NCBI GenBank assembly: GCA_018814505.1
Contig: JAHIZQ010000153.1
Span: 1 to 9,754, forward strand
Reading direction: 5' to 3'
Origin: Candidatus Omnitrophota bacterium
GTDB taxonomy: Bacteria; Omnitrophota; Gorgyraeia; Tantalellales; Tantalellaceae
DNA length: 9,754 nucleotides
Shown here piece after piece: positions 1-6,852 of this stretch. Position 1 is the stretch's first letter. Each line of letters opens with the position of its first letter. A program made the translations under genes and the position numbers. The notes under the pieces are model-generated. The model was not told where the DNA came from. It did no database searches and worked only from the letters and a program-made list of their open reading frames with translations.

Positions 1-241
1 ATTTTTTGAAATGAGTAAAAATATTCTTGTTCTCCAATACTGCCATTATCGTCTTATTTAAGGATTTGCTTTCTCCTACAAACTGCTGTAACCCGGCAAA
101 AATAGGAACTTCGTAAGCTAAATAATGCCCGACTCCTTCACTATCGGAAATAGTCGCCTCATCAATACCCGCTTCTACAAGAAGAGAAATCAATTTCTCA
201 AAATATTCTTCTTTGTTAAGAATAATTATTAGTAGTTCCAT
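1..241 (-). CDS. PII-like small signalling protein, C-terminus cut by window edge
   Basis: The first 80 residues are visible; the frame stays open to the left edge, so the C-terminus is missing. The start is the ATG at 241-239, with a strong AGGAGG Shine-Dalgarno 7 nt upstream. The protein opens with a hydrophobic beta strand (MELLIIIL), then a helix ending in LLVEAGIDEATI, then an SEGVGHYL segment and EVPIFAGL. This is the beta-alpha-beta pattern of the ferredoxin-like PII/CutA superfamily, and the LVEAGI segment is typical of PII-like proteins. PII proteins are trimeric cytosolic sensors that bind nucleotides or small effectors and dock on transporters or enzymes. The gene begins 32 nt after the antiporter stop, so it is almost certainly the last visible gene of that operon. 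I infer that it regulates the antiporter, as PII-type proteins do for other membrane transporters. The classical T-loop uridylylation motif is not visible. The family call is fairly firm; the ligand is unknown. Confidence 0.7.
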   Translation of the reverse strand, partial: MELLIIILNKEEYFEKLISLLVEAGIDEATISDSEGVGHYLAYEVPIFAGLQQFVGESKSLNKTIMAVLENKNIFTHFKK

Positions 242-273
242 ATATTCGCCTCCTGTTTTGTTCAAAAATTAAT

Positions 274-1473
274 CTATGTTTTAGCCTTACCGATTTCACC
301 AGCTTTTTGAATGGCAAACTTTGTCGCTATGGGTCCGATTATTTCAAAAACTATTGTAGTAGCCGCGATAGTATTTATTACCAAAACTGCCAAATCTTTC
401 CCGGCTTGGCCCAACATTGAAAAGTCACGCGTAGCCATAATAGCAAGCCCTATAGCCACTCCGGCTTGTGACAATATGCCCAATCCTAAATATTTGCGAA
501 GTACCGGATCTGCTTTCGTAATAGTTGTACCAAAAAAAGCGCCGCCTATCAACCCTAAACTTCTGCAAACAATATACAATACACCTAAAACTCCCATGGC
601 CGGAAGAAGAGAAATCTGCAAATGCGCTCCCGCAATAACAAAGAAAATAGTATAGATCGGTACTGAAACAAAATTAACGGCTTCTACTGCCCTGCGGTTA
701 GCATATAGGTAGCTATTGGCAAACATCATTCCTAAACTTAAATTTGCCAAAATAAGCGATACATGAAAAAAAACCGACACCCCAGAACACAGCATAACCA
801 TTGCCAAAGAAATTGATAAAATTTCTTTTTTATTATGTATTCTTCTCGCTATGTAGCCCAAAATAAAACCAAAAATACCGCCTAAAACTACAGCTCCCAA
901 AATCTCAATTGTCGGTCCTTTTACTATATTCAAAAAAGACTCCCCCGAACCTGTTATTGATACCTTTGCTAAAGCCGCCGCGAAAGCGTAAATTATTATT
1001 GCCAAACCGTCATCCAATCCTACTACGGCATATAAAGCGTTGGTCAAGGGACCTTTTGCCCTATATTCCTGCAATACTACGGCTGTTCCCGCGGGAGCAC
1101 TGGCTGGCGCCATAGCTCCGAAAATTAACGCCAAATACATTTTATGAGTTAAGAAATAAACTCCGGCAAAAACCAATAAAAAAGCTCCAAAGGATTCTGA
1201 AAATATAATAGTAACAATGCCCTTGCCTATTTTCCGCAATGTGCTTATCCGCATTTCACTACCGATAATAAACGCGACAACCCCTAAAGCTAAATCATTG
1301 AAAATTCCCATGTTTTCCAACAACTCAAGATTAAGGATATTTAGAAAAGACGGCCCCAGGAACAATCCCATGACAAGATAGCCAACAACAGCGGGAAACT
1401 TAAACCGATTACTTATTTTCCCTCCGATAAAACCGCAAGCAAGCATTAGCCCCGCAAAAAATAAAATATCCAT
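274..1473 (-). CDS. Cation/proton antiporter, CPA2 (KefB/NapA-like) membrane domain only
   Basis: This is a 399-residue integral membrane protein of the Na+/H+ exchanger superfamily, with about 12 hydrophobic segments across nearly its whole length. It should exchange Na+ or K+ for H+ at the cytoplasmic membrane. Family signs are the FPAVVGYLVMGLFLGP segment near residues 26-41, the APASAPAGTAVVLQE stretch around 122-136 that matches the unwound transport helix, and an adjacent Asp pair at D154-D155 (GLDDG). A basic residue, R304, lies in a late helix where related antiporters carry Lys or Arg. It ends at residue 399 without the cytosolic RCK/TrkA-N domain found in KefB and KefC, so any control must come from separate proteins. 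The ATG start has a GAGGCG Shine-Dalgarno about 11 nt upstream, slightly far. It begins 21 nt after the EIIA stop, in the same operon. The ion specificity cannot be read from sequence. Confidence 0.88.
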   Translation of the reverse strand: MDILFFAGLMLACGFIGGKISNRFKFPAVVGYLVMGLFLGPSFLNILNLELLENMGIFNDLALGVVAFIIGSEMRISTLRKIGKGIVTIIFSESFGAFLLVFAGVYFLTHKMYLALIFGAMAPASAPAGTAVVLQEYRAKGPLTNALYAVVGLDDGLAIIIYAFAAALAKVSITGSGESFLNIVKGPTIEILGAVVLGGIFGFILGYIARRIHNKKEILSISLAMVMLCSGVSVFFHVSLILANLSLGMMFANSYLYANRRAVEAVNFVSVPIYTIFFVIAGAHLQISLLPAMGVLGVLYIVCRSLGLIGGAFFGTTITKADPVLRKYLGLGILSQAGVAIGLAIMATRDFSMLGQAGKDLAVLVINTIAATTIVFEIIGPIATKFAIQKAGEIGKAKT

Positions 1474-1494
1474 AATTTCAACAACGCCTCTTAA

Positions 1495-1953
1495 TTAATA
1501 ATCTGTCCTCTTAAAAATCTCTATAATTTCTTTTGGTGTAACTGCTTTCAAAATATCTTCCCGAAATTCTTTTTTATTCAAACGCCGGTTAAGAGCGGAT
1601 AACATTTTTAAATATCCACTTAACCCTTTCTTCTTAGGCGTTCCCATTAAAAATATCAACTTAGCAGGCTTTTTATCCAATGAATCAAATTCTAAACCTT
1701 CGGATATACGCCCAAACGCGATAACAAAATCTTTTATAGCAGGTGTCCTGGCATGTGGAATCGCTACACTATGGCCAATACCAGTAGTACTTAATGCCTC
1801 TCTCGTAAAAACATCTTGTATAAACTTTTCATAATCTAGTACAGCACTTGAAGTTTTTAACAAAATGCCTAACTTTTCTATCGCCTCTTTTTTGTTTACT
1901 GCCGATAAATTTAAATCGATTTGATCTTTTTTGAGATAGTCTGCCACTTTCAT
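1495..1953 (-). CDS. Stand-alone PTS EIIA domain protein (fructose/Ntr type)
   Basis: The 152-residue protein is a single PTS EIIA type-2 domain, the family of fructose/mannitol EIIA and of the regulator EIIA-Ntr (PtsN). The signature STTGIGHSVAIPHART runs from residue 55 to 70, and H67 in IPHA is the expected phospho-accepting histidine. H61 is also conserved in the family. The domain fills the whole chain, with the usual length of about 150 residues, and no EIIB or EIIC permease domain or gene lies nearby. This favours a regulatory role over sugar uptake. The ATG has an AGGAGG Shine-Dalgarno with 7-nt spacing. It follows the HTH-EIIA gene by about 80 nt and precedes the antiporter by 21 nt. 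EIIA-Ntr is known in enterobacteria to act on K+ transport systems, which makes control of the downstream antiporter plausible. The phosphate donor (EI and an HPr-like protein) is not encoded in this window. Confidence 0.87.
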   Translation of the reverse strand: MKVADYLKKDQIDLNLSAVNKKEAIEKLGILLKTSSAVLDYEKFIQDVFTREALSTTGIGHSVAIPHARTPAIKDFVIAFGRISEGLEFDSLDKKPAKLIFLMGTPKKKGLSGYLKMLSALNRRLNKKEFREDILKAVTPKEIIEIFKRTDY

Positions 1954-2032
1954 TTTGTTTCCTCCTCATTATTTTAAAACAAATTTCTACGTTTCCCTCA
2001 ACGAAAAATAACTATTATGTTCTACTCAACTT

Positions 2033-2719
2033 TTATATAGACATCTTTTCCGCGTTTAACAATATTCTCATGACTTCCTGTTTTGATTTAACATGCATAA
2101 ATTTCTGAAAAATCTGCTTATCTTTAAACAATTTAGCAATTTTTGACAATAATTTTAAATGTAACACTACGTCAGTCGCACAGGTCATAAAGAAAAGATG
2201 TACCTTTTCACCTGTCGCGGAAAAAAAATCAATGCCTTTTACTGATCGCGCTATTATCACCCCAGGCATTTTAAACAATTCATCATTAGGGTTACGTGAA
2301 TGAGGAATTGCCACTCCACCGCCTATCCCGGTACTTAGCATTTCTTCGCGCTTCTTTAGTTGCCTAAAAACCTCTTCAGAAGAAATAGCTATCCCGGCAG
2401 TATATGAAATTTTTGCTAATTCGCGCAAAACGTTTTCCTGATTATCGGCCTGCAATTTCAACTCAATGGTATTTTCATCTATCAATCGTGATAACGGCAT
2501 TAGATCCGTAGTTCTTATAAATTTGCCAAAATCATATCTTGAAAATTTCGCTACTTTGTCCTGCAAGTATTCATCAACTGCTGATAAATAAAATCTCCAT
2601 TGATTCGCGATTTTAAATCCAGGTAATTTGCCGGATTGTGCCATCTTCAAAACAGTTTTCTCGTTTAACTTTAAATATTTAGATAACTCTTGCGTTGTTA
2701 ATACACTATTTTCTTTCAA
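2033..2719 (-). CDS. Helix-turn-helix / PTS EIIA fusion, probable transcription regulator
   Basis: This two-domain protein has 228 residues from the preferred TTG start. Residues about 7-55 form an excisionase/MerR-type DNA-binding helix-turn-helix (LTTQELSKYLKLNEKTV, then GKLPGFKIANQWRF). Residues about 75-225 form a type-2 PTS EIIA domain with STGIGGGVAIPHSRNP, placing the phospho-histidine at H140. The gene is first in the operon with EIIA, the antiporter and the PII-like protein. I infer that phosphorylation or partner binding at the EIIA domain alters DNA binding. The longest frame starts at an ATG at 2734, but no Shine-Dalgarno precedes it. A GGAGGTG Shine-Dalgarno instead sits directly after that ATG and is well spaced from the TTG at 2719-2717, giving an N-terminus MKENSVLTTQEL (TTG read as fMet). 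The ATG also lies within the last copy of a 10-bp repeat. The domain calls are firm; the regulatory role is inferred. Confidence 0.86.
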   Translation of the reverse strand: MKENSVLTTQELSKYLKLNEKTVLKMAQSGKLPGFKIANQWRFYLSAVDEYLQDKVAKFSRYDFGKFIRTTDLMPLSRLIDENTIELKLQADNQENVLRELAKISYTAGIAISSEEVFRQLKKREEMLSTGIGGGVAIPHSRNPNDELFKMPGVIIARSVKGIDFFSATGEKVHLFFMTCATDVVLHLKLLSKIAKLFKDKQIFQKFMHVKSKQEVMRILLNAEKMSI

Positions 2720-2731
2720 AACCAACACCTC

Positions 2732-2761
2732 CATGCTAACTTATATTAACTCATATTAACT
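2732..2761 (-). repeat. Three 10-bp tandem direct repeats in the leader, candidate operator
   Basis: On the minus strand the units read AGTTAATATG, AGTTAATATA and AGTTAGCATG, end to end with no spacer. Copies 1 and 2 differ at one base; copy 3 differs by two or three. A 10-bp period puts each copy on about the same face of the helix. The array starts about 6 nt after the predicted transcription start and ends at the Shine-Dalgarno of the HTH-EIIA gene. A bound protein there would block early elongation or promoter use. The obvious candidate binder is the HTH-EIIA protein itself, but that is inference. Confidence 0.6.
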
Positions 2762-2773
2762 TGTATTCCCCAT

Positions 2774-2802
2774 ATTTTACAGCCAATAATTTTCCCTGTC
2801 AA
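2774..2802 (-). promoter_or_regulatory. Sigma-70 promoter of the HTH-EIIA / antiporter operon
   Basis: On the minus strand a perfect -35 box TTGACA (2802-2797) is followed by a 17-bp spacer and a -10 box TAAAAT (2779-2774), which differs from consensus at one base. Transcription should start near 2767-2768. The leader to the TTG start would be about 48 nt and contains the 10-bp repeats. It is the best promoter match in the window. It lies in the gap after the VOC gene, so the operon can be transcribed independently of the genes upstream. Confidence 0.82.
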
Positions 2803-2896
2803 CAAACTTTGCATTTTTATTTTGTGTTAAATAAACAGTTAGTTATCTGGTGAGGAGAAGGGCTAGTATGACAGGCTTTATGTGACCAAAAATCTT

Positions 2897-3364
2897 TTAT
2901 TTTGATTTAACATATTCAGCTAATTCCAAAATTGCACCGTCCGGGTCAAGAAAATAACACAATATTTTATATCCTTCATCATGTTGAATTGTAGAACCAG
3001 GAACTTTAACCGGGCTACTTATAAACTTAACATTCTTCTCTTTAAGCCTGACTACGAAATCATATATTCCCTCCACCTGAAAAGCAATGTGCCTCAGACC
3101 AACTGTATTCGCGAGAGAGTTAATATCAACGTTTTCTCCTTTTGGAGAACTATATTCCAAAAGCTCTATGCGCAACGCGCCGGAAGGCGGAACAACATAC
3201 GCAACATCGGCCGATACATTTTTTAAACCTACAATTTTTTCAATCCATTCCCCTTGTAATTTCGCGCGTTTAACTTCTTTAAAACCTAAAACATCAGTAT
3301 AAAATTTAACTGAACGTTCCAGATTCGCAACCACTATGTTGATATGATTTATTGTTTTTATCAT
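2897..3364 (-). CDS. VOC-superfamily (glyoxalase / epimerase-like) metalloprotein
   Basis: The 155-residue protein has the paired beta-alpha-beta-beta-beta modules of the vicinal oxygen chelate fold. The first module starts with TINHINIVVANLERSVKFYTDVLGF, cut here into TINHINIVVANLE (residues 4-16) and RSVKFYTDVLGF (17-28). The second starts at GLRHIAFQV (89-97). The four expected metal ligands can be placed at H7, E67 (or E70) in IELLEY, H92 in RHIAF and E147 in ILELAE. Such proteins act in the cytosol as lyases, epimerases, dioxygenases or drug-binding proteins. The IELLEY and FLDPDGAILELAE segments resemble lactoylglutathione lyase and methylmalonyl-CoA epimerase relatives, but substrate cannot be assigned. 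It is slightly longer than the usual 125-140 residues because of an insertion around 35-60. The ATG has a GGGAGA Shine-Dalgarno about 7 nt upstream. It lies 66 nt after the acylase-family gene, so the two may be co-transcribed. Confidence 0.85.
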   Translation of the reverse strand: MIKTINHINIVVANLERSVKFYTDVLGFKEVKRAKLQGEWIEKIVGLKNVSADVAYVVPPSGALRIELLEYSSPKGENVDINSLANTVGLRHIAFQVEGIYDFVVRLKEKNVKFISSPVKVPGSTIQHDEGYKILCYFLDPDGAILELAEYVKSK

Positions 3365-3430
3365 AAGTTTTCTCCCGTATTAAAATTGTTCGTGAAACAA
3401 ACTGCAACCAGTTACAATCAAAATAGAAAC

Positions 3431-4540
3431 CTATTGAAAATCACTAGTTCTATCATCAATGTTTTCCACCCGTTTTATATCCAACGGAATAGCTTTAATT
3501 GCATTATTTTCAAAATCTATCTTGGCTAAATCTACCATACGCATTTGTCGGTTCCATTCCGTCCACCAGTAATAACGTTTATTTTTTATGTCGCCTATCG
3601 TGCTCCACTGCGTATATCCCAAAGAATACTCCTCAGGCGTTCCATCCCGCAAAAATCCTTTAGGAATATCAAAGTTATCAAGAACGCGTTTCGCTTGGTT
3701 TACTGCCACGTCCGCGTTTTTCATAGGAAGGAGCGTTTTTGTATAAAAAAACGCTCGGACAAACCGGGAAGTCGGGGAATAATCCCCTGGAAGACCTGTC
3801 ATGCCGTATCCGCCGCCAAAAGGCGTAAAATTAATGCCTTCTACTTTTCTCTCTCCAGGACCCGGAGCGTAAGGAGAAAGCTGTGTATAGTTCCTCAAGT
3901 TTGTTATGTGCCAATCGTACGGCGGAGAATTTGTCATAACGCCGACAGTATCATCATAAATCTTGAGTTCTCTGTCAACATACTCGATTACAATTAAATT
4001 GCCGCTACTATCGGTAACTATGTAGTGAAGCGATAAAGGCACCCTGACTTCTTCTTCTAAATCGCTGTTATATACGACTCTTAATTTTGGTAACACGTCT
4101 TTTACTTCTTTAACCGTCCTAAATTGGCTAAGAATGTACGGAACTAAATCCACGTTATTTATCGCGAATCTTTCCTCTCCCTCTTTTAAAACCTGATATT
4201 TTGCAAACCCGGGAAAATACAAAGAACCTACTGTCAAACCAGCCTCATTCATACCATCAAGATAGTATGGTTTTTTAAGCATGTTAATCGCGACATAACC
4301 ATATTTATTCTGCCATGTTGTCCCCTGTTTACCACCTCCCAATTCAGAAATAAATATAAAATTACGCGGAACCATTACAAGCTCCGATTCCGCGTCAAAA
4401 ATTCCCCATTCTAATGTCCGGCCGTAAACAGGGCTACCATCTTTAGCCTTAATAACAAAACTAGTACAAGCCCCGGCTGAAACCGGCAGAAATATTGAAA
4501 ATATCGCGATAATCGTTATAAGAATAAACATTTTTTTCAT
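3431..4540 (-). CDS. Secreted choloylglycine hydrolase / penicillin V acylase family enzyme
   Basis: This 369-residue protein belongs to the linear-amide C-N hydrolase group of Ntn-hydrolases, which cleave amides such as bile salts, penicillin V or N-acyl homoserine lactones. A signal peptide fills residues 1-24 (MKK, a hydrophobic core, then VSAGA). Cleavage after the AGA motif would expose C25, the catalytic N-terminal nucleophile, so export itself may mature the enzyme. Counting from C25, R41 matches the active-site Arg, N98 lies in GMNEAGLTVG, N204 lies in TNSPPYDWHITNL, and R259 lies in SPTSRFVRA. All fit bile salt hydrolase and penicillin acylase residues. The residue matching the conserved active-site Asp is Glu (E44 in GRTLEWG). 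The ATG has an AAGGAG Shine-Dalgarno 8 nt upstream. The substrate is unknown; a bile role seems unlikely unless the host is an animal, and acyl-amide or quorum-signal cleavage is as likely. The frame is intact. Confidence 0.87.
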   Translation of the reverse strand: MKKMFILITIIAIFSIFLPVSAGACTSFVIKAKDGSPVYGRTLEWGIFDAESELVMVPRNFIFISELGGGKQGTTWQNKYGYVAINMLKKPYYLDGMNEAGLTVGSLYFPGFAKYQVLKEGEERFAINNVDLVPYILSQFRTVKEVKDVLPKLRVVYNSDLEEEVRVPLSLHYIVTDSSGNLIVIEYVDRELKIYDDTVGVMTNSPPYDWHITNLRNYTQLSPYAPGPGERKVEGINFTPFGGGYGMTGLPGDYSPTSRFVRAFFYTKTLLPMKNADVAVNQAKRVLDNFDIPKGFLRDGTPEEYSLGYTQWSTIGDIKNKRYYWWTEWNRQMRMVDLAKIDFENNAIKAIPLDIKRVENIDDRTSDFQ

Positions 4541-4555
4541 TTCAAGCTCTCCTTC

Positions 4556-4574
4556 CCTTAAATTGTCTTTAAGG
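4556..4574 (-). promoter_or_regulatory. Short hairpin abutting the acylase-family ribosome binding site
   Basis: On the minus strand CCTTAAA, a 5-nt loop GACAA and TTTAAGG form a perfect 7-bp stem. It ends one nucleotide before the AAGGAG Shine-Dalgarno (4554-4549) of the acylase-family gene. Folding could limit ribosome access. The stem is AU-rich and may be weak, so a function is only possible. Confidence 0.3.
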
Positions 4575-4639
4575 AAATAACAATTGCTTATTTTAGTACA
4601 TCTTTAAAAGGATACACTATCGAATTAACAAGAAAAAGA

Positions 4640-4674
4640 GAGAAATAGCATTTATTGGATAAACATTATTTCTC
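4640..4674 (-). terminator. Terminator-like imperfect hairpin upstream of the acylase-family gene
   Basis: On the minus strand GAGAAATA pairs with TATTTCTC (8 bp). A 3-nt internal mismatch on each side and an inner 5-bp pairing (TTTAT with ATAAA) surround a CCA loop. It is followed by TCTTTTTCTTG, a T-rich tail. It lies about 290 bp after RecQ, so it could stop read-through before the acylase-family gene. The stem is A/T-rich and broken, so confidence is modest. Confidence 0.4.
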
Positions 4675-4867
4675 CCGTTCTGATTATAAGGAAATCGCAT
4701 TTTCAAATAGGTAGTAAACCAGTCATAGATTTCTCTGGCGACAATTTAAGGCCCCCCAACTTAAACAGAATAGAGTAAGTCCTGAGAAGTTTATAAAAGA
4801 CCTCCGCCAAAGAAGCAAACTAACCGTAAATCAAAAAAAACGTTATTATTTGTCGAATTGGAATAGG

Positions 4868-4945
4868 TCTCAACCGAAGGGAACAAAGTCGAGAAAGCGG
4901 GGGAAAGAAATCCCTCTTAATCTCTCTTTGAAGAAGGGAAAAATT
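4868..4945. repeat. Degenerate palindromic elements, possible dispersed-repeat remnant
   Basis: Two palindromic pieces lie side by side. At 4868-4894 TCTCAAC faces GTCGAGA, a 7-bp inverted pair with one mismatch. At 4908-4945 an AATCCCTCTTAATC stretch is followed by TCTCTTTGAAGAAGGG, where CCCTCTT pairs with AAGAAGGG apart from one bulged base. The second resembles decayed copies of the widespread AATCCCCCTT...AAGGGGGA type of intergenic repeat, and the first resembles TCGACTTCG-type intergenic palindromes. The family likeness is from memory. The second piece lies about 25 nt after the RecQ stop and could also help end that transcript. Confidence 0.4.
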
Positions 4946-4967
4946 GATGTTTGTTTTAATTCTCTAA

Positions 4968-6806
4968 CTAGGCACAATAGTTTTTAACAACCTGGATAAA
5001 TGTATCCGCGTATGATTTTAATTTGTTTTCACCTACACCGTACATTCCGGAAAACTCTTCAATAGTTGCAGGTTTTTTCGCGGCAATATCCCTTAAGGTT
5101 TTATCACTGAATATAATGTATGCCGGCACACCTTTCTCCTGAGCTAAAAGTGTCCGTTTTTTACGAAGTTCTTGAAAAAGACCCTGATCGATTTCTGCCC
5201 ATTCTATTTCTTTTTTTATTTTTGCTTTTTTTGCGCTTTCTTTTTTCTTTGCCGCGAGCACCGGTTTCGCAAGTACCGGTGTAACCTTTCCGGCCAATAC
5301 ATCTTGCCCGGCACTTGTTACCTCAAGGGTTAAAAACTCTCCTTCTCTAGCTAGAAAACCTTGACCGATCAGTTGTTCTATCATGTGTCTGATAAAAACG
5401 TCTGACTCATCGCGCATTATACCGAAAACAGATAAGTTATCATGCGCGAGTTGTCCTATTTTGTCCGTTACTTTGCCTCTTAAAATATTCACTACATGCG
5501 CCGCGCCAAAACCATAATTTCTTTGACGCACTCGGGCAACACAAGACAATATCTTCTGTCCGACAATTAACGCTGACTGAACCATATCAAGCTCATTTAA
5601 ACAATAATCACATCCGCCGCAGGAATTCGCGCCGTATTCCTCACCAAAATAATTTACAAGTACTTTATGCCGGCATTGAGGCCGCGTACAAAAGTTATAC
5701 ATCGCGCCTAACTTTTTCATCATAATTTCACGTTCAGAAGACTCCTCCGCGAAGAAACTCCATAACCTATAATCGCCCCCGCCGTAAAACATATAACAAA
5801 AAGCAGGCAACCCGTCCCTACCGGCGCGACCGGTTTCCTGTTGATAATGTTCAATACTCTTCGGCATACCCGCGTGAATAATAAACCTTATATTCGACCG
5901 GTCAATCCCCATACCAAACGCTATTGTCGCGACAATAATATCAACTTCTTCACGGGAAAACATCTCCTGCGAAGCGCGGCGTTCTTCATCCGTCATGCCC
6001 GCGTGATACCGGACATTGCTAACGCCTAAACTTTTCAAGTCTGCTGAAACCTTATCAACATCTTTACGGCGCAAGCAATATATAATGCCCGCCTCTTTTT
6101 CATGCTTCGCAAGAACTTGAGTAATCTGTTTTAACACCTGTCCCCGCGGTAATACGCGATACGTTAAATTCGGCCGATCAACTTCTCCGATATGCGCTTT
6201 AGAACAAGTAAACTTTAACTGTTTCACAATATCTTCCCGCACTTCGCGCGTGGCAGTCGCCGTAAAAGCGTGCACGCTTACCGGACGAAATATCTCTTTT
6301 ATCATCCACAGGTTACGGTAACTTGCCCTAAAATCATGTCCCCAATGGCTGATACAATGTGCTTCGTCAACAACAAAAAAAGAAAGTTTAATAGAACTTA
6401 ATAAAGTTACGGTGTCTTCATTCTGCAACCGTTCTGGAGAAACATATAAAAGTTTAACATTCCCCTGGCGAATTTCTTCGATCACAAAACTTTGCTGACG
6501 AGAAGATAAACTCGAATTTAAAAAAAAGGCCTGAACTCCCATATCTTTAAGCGTATCCACCTGGTCTTTCATTAAAGAAATAAGCGGCGACACAACCGTG
6601 GCCATACCTTCTTTCAGTAAAGCAGGCAGTTGAAAACATAAAGACTTGCCCCCTCCGGTAGGAAGTACCGTTAAACTGTCTTCCCCTGATAAAATAGAAG
6701 AAATAGTTTCTTCCTGTAAAGGCAAAAACGAATTATATCCCCAATATCGGCGAAGCGCCTTAAACACTTCTTCTTTCTTTCTCTTTTCCAAAATATCTAT
6801 ACTCAT
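4968..6806 (-). CDS. recQ: ATP-dependent DNA helicase RecQ
   Basis: This 612-residue protein is a full-length RecQ, a 3'-5' superfamily 2 helicase acting in recombination and fork repair in the cytosol. The order is: Q31 in LPLQEE before motif I, Walker A LPTGGGKS (K54), the DEAH box [11 protein letters not shown] at 145-155, FTATAT (181-186), FGMGID (297-302), and motif [13 protein letters not shown] (322-332) with its arginines. The zinc-binding RQC part has C378, C396, C399 and C402 (QCRH, then SCGGCDYC). A winged-helix region covers about 405-510, a Lys/Ala-rich linker about 515-534, and a C-terminal HRDC domain about 541-611 ([21 protein letters not shown] onward). Length and domains match typical bacterial RecQ. 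The ATG has an AGGA Shine-Dalgarno with about 6-nt spacing. It sits 46 nt after the kinase-operon hairpin, which leaves little room for a promoter. Confidence 0.96.
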   Translation of the reverse strand: MSIDILEKRKKEEVFKALRRYWGYNSFLPLQEETISSILSGEDSLTVLPTGGGKSLCFQLPALLKEGMATVVSPLISLMKDQVDTLKDMGVQAFFLNSSLSSRQQSFVIEEIRQGNVKLLYVSPERLQNEDTVTLLSSIKLSFFVVDEAHCISHWGHDFRASYRNLWMIKEIFRPVSVHAFTATATREVREDIVKQLKFTCSKAHIGEVDRPNLTYRVLPRGQVLKQITQVLAKHEKEAGIIYCLRRKDVDKVSADLKSLGVSNVRYHAGMTDEERRASQEMFSREEVDIIVATIAFGMGIDRSNIRFIIHAGMPKSIEHYQQETGRAGRDGLPAFCYMFYGGGDYRLWSFFAEESSEREIMMKKLGAMYNFCTRPQCRHKVLVNYFGEEYGANSCGGCDYCLNELDMVQSALIVGQKILSCVARVRQRNYGFGAAHVVNILRGKVTDKIGQLAHDNLSVFGIMRDESDVFIRHMIEQLIGQGFLAREGEFLTLEVTSAGQDVLAGKVTPVLAKPVLAAKKKESAKKAKIKKEIEWAEIDQGLFQELRKKRTLLAQEKGVPAYIIFSDKTLRDIAAKKPATIEEFSGMYGVGENKLKSYADTFIQVVKNYCA

Positions 6807-6852
6807 TGATTTTCCTATATCCTAATTTCTCATTTCATAAAACCGTCCATAC

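Larger units (their letters stand above)
4541..4967. other. Gene-free stretch between RecQ and the acylase-family gene
   Basis: These 427 bp hold no gene I can support. From the RecQ side, they contain degenerate palindromic repeats (about 4868-4945), a stretch with no clear signal, a terminator-like hairpin (4640-4674), a weak promoter candidate for the acylase-family gene (TTGTTA, 17 bp, TTTAAA on the minus strand, roughly 4600-4630), and a short hairpin before its ribosome binding site. A plus-strand frame stays open from 4718 to 4987 (89 codons) but has no ATG or GTG and overlaps the RecQ end, so it is not called as a gene. Confidence 0.6.

Noticed and set aside
311..655. Plus-strand frame of 114 codons
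   Set aside because: It lies wholly inside the antiporter gene on the other strand, has no ribosome binding site, and its translation looks like an antisense shadow.
1954..2032. Possible internal promoter before the stand-alone EIIA gene (TTGAGG, 17 bp, TTTAAA)
   Set aside because: Both boxes are poor and the gap is AT-rich, so a match of this quality is expected by chance.
3365..3430. Promoter or terminator between the acylase-family gene and the VOC gene (TTGCAG, 17 bp, TTTAAT; AACTG/CAGTT stem)
   Set aside because: The putative start would fall on the ribosome binding site and the stem is only 5 bp; co-transcription is simpler.
3545..3997. Plus-strand frame of 150 codons
   Set aside because: It is antisense to the acylase-family gene, is arginine-rich and shows no domain; the opposite strand has clear catalytic motifs.
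3431..4540. Lipoprotein reading of the SAGAC motif in the acylase-family enzyme
   Set aside because: Position -3 is Ala rather than Leu/Val/Ile, and acylating C25 would block the catalytic nucleophile; cleavage after AGA by signal peptidase I fits better.
4541..4967. tRNA or small RNA gene in the gene-free stretch
   Set aside because: I found no cloverleaf or T-loop motif on either strand, and only AT-rich hairpins and degenerate repeats.
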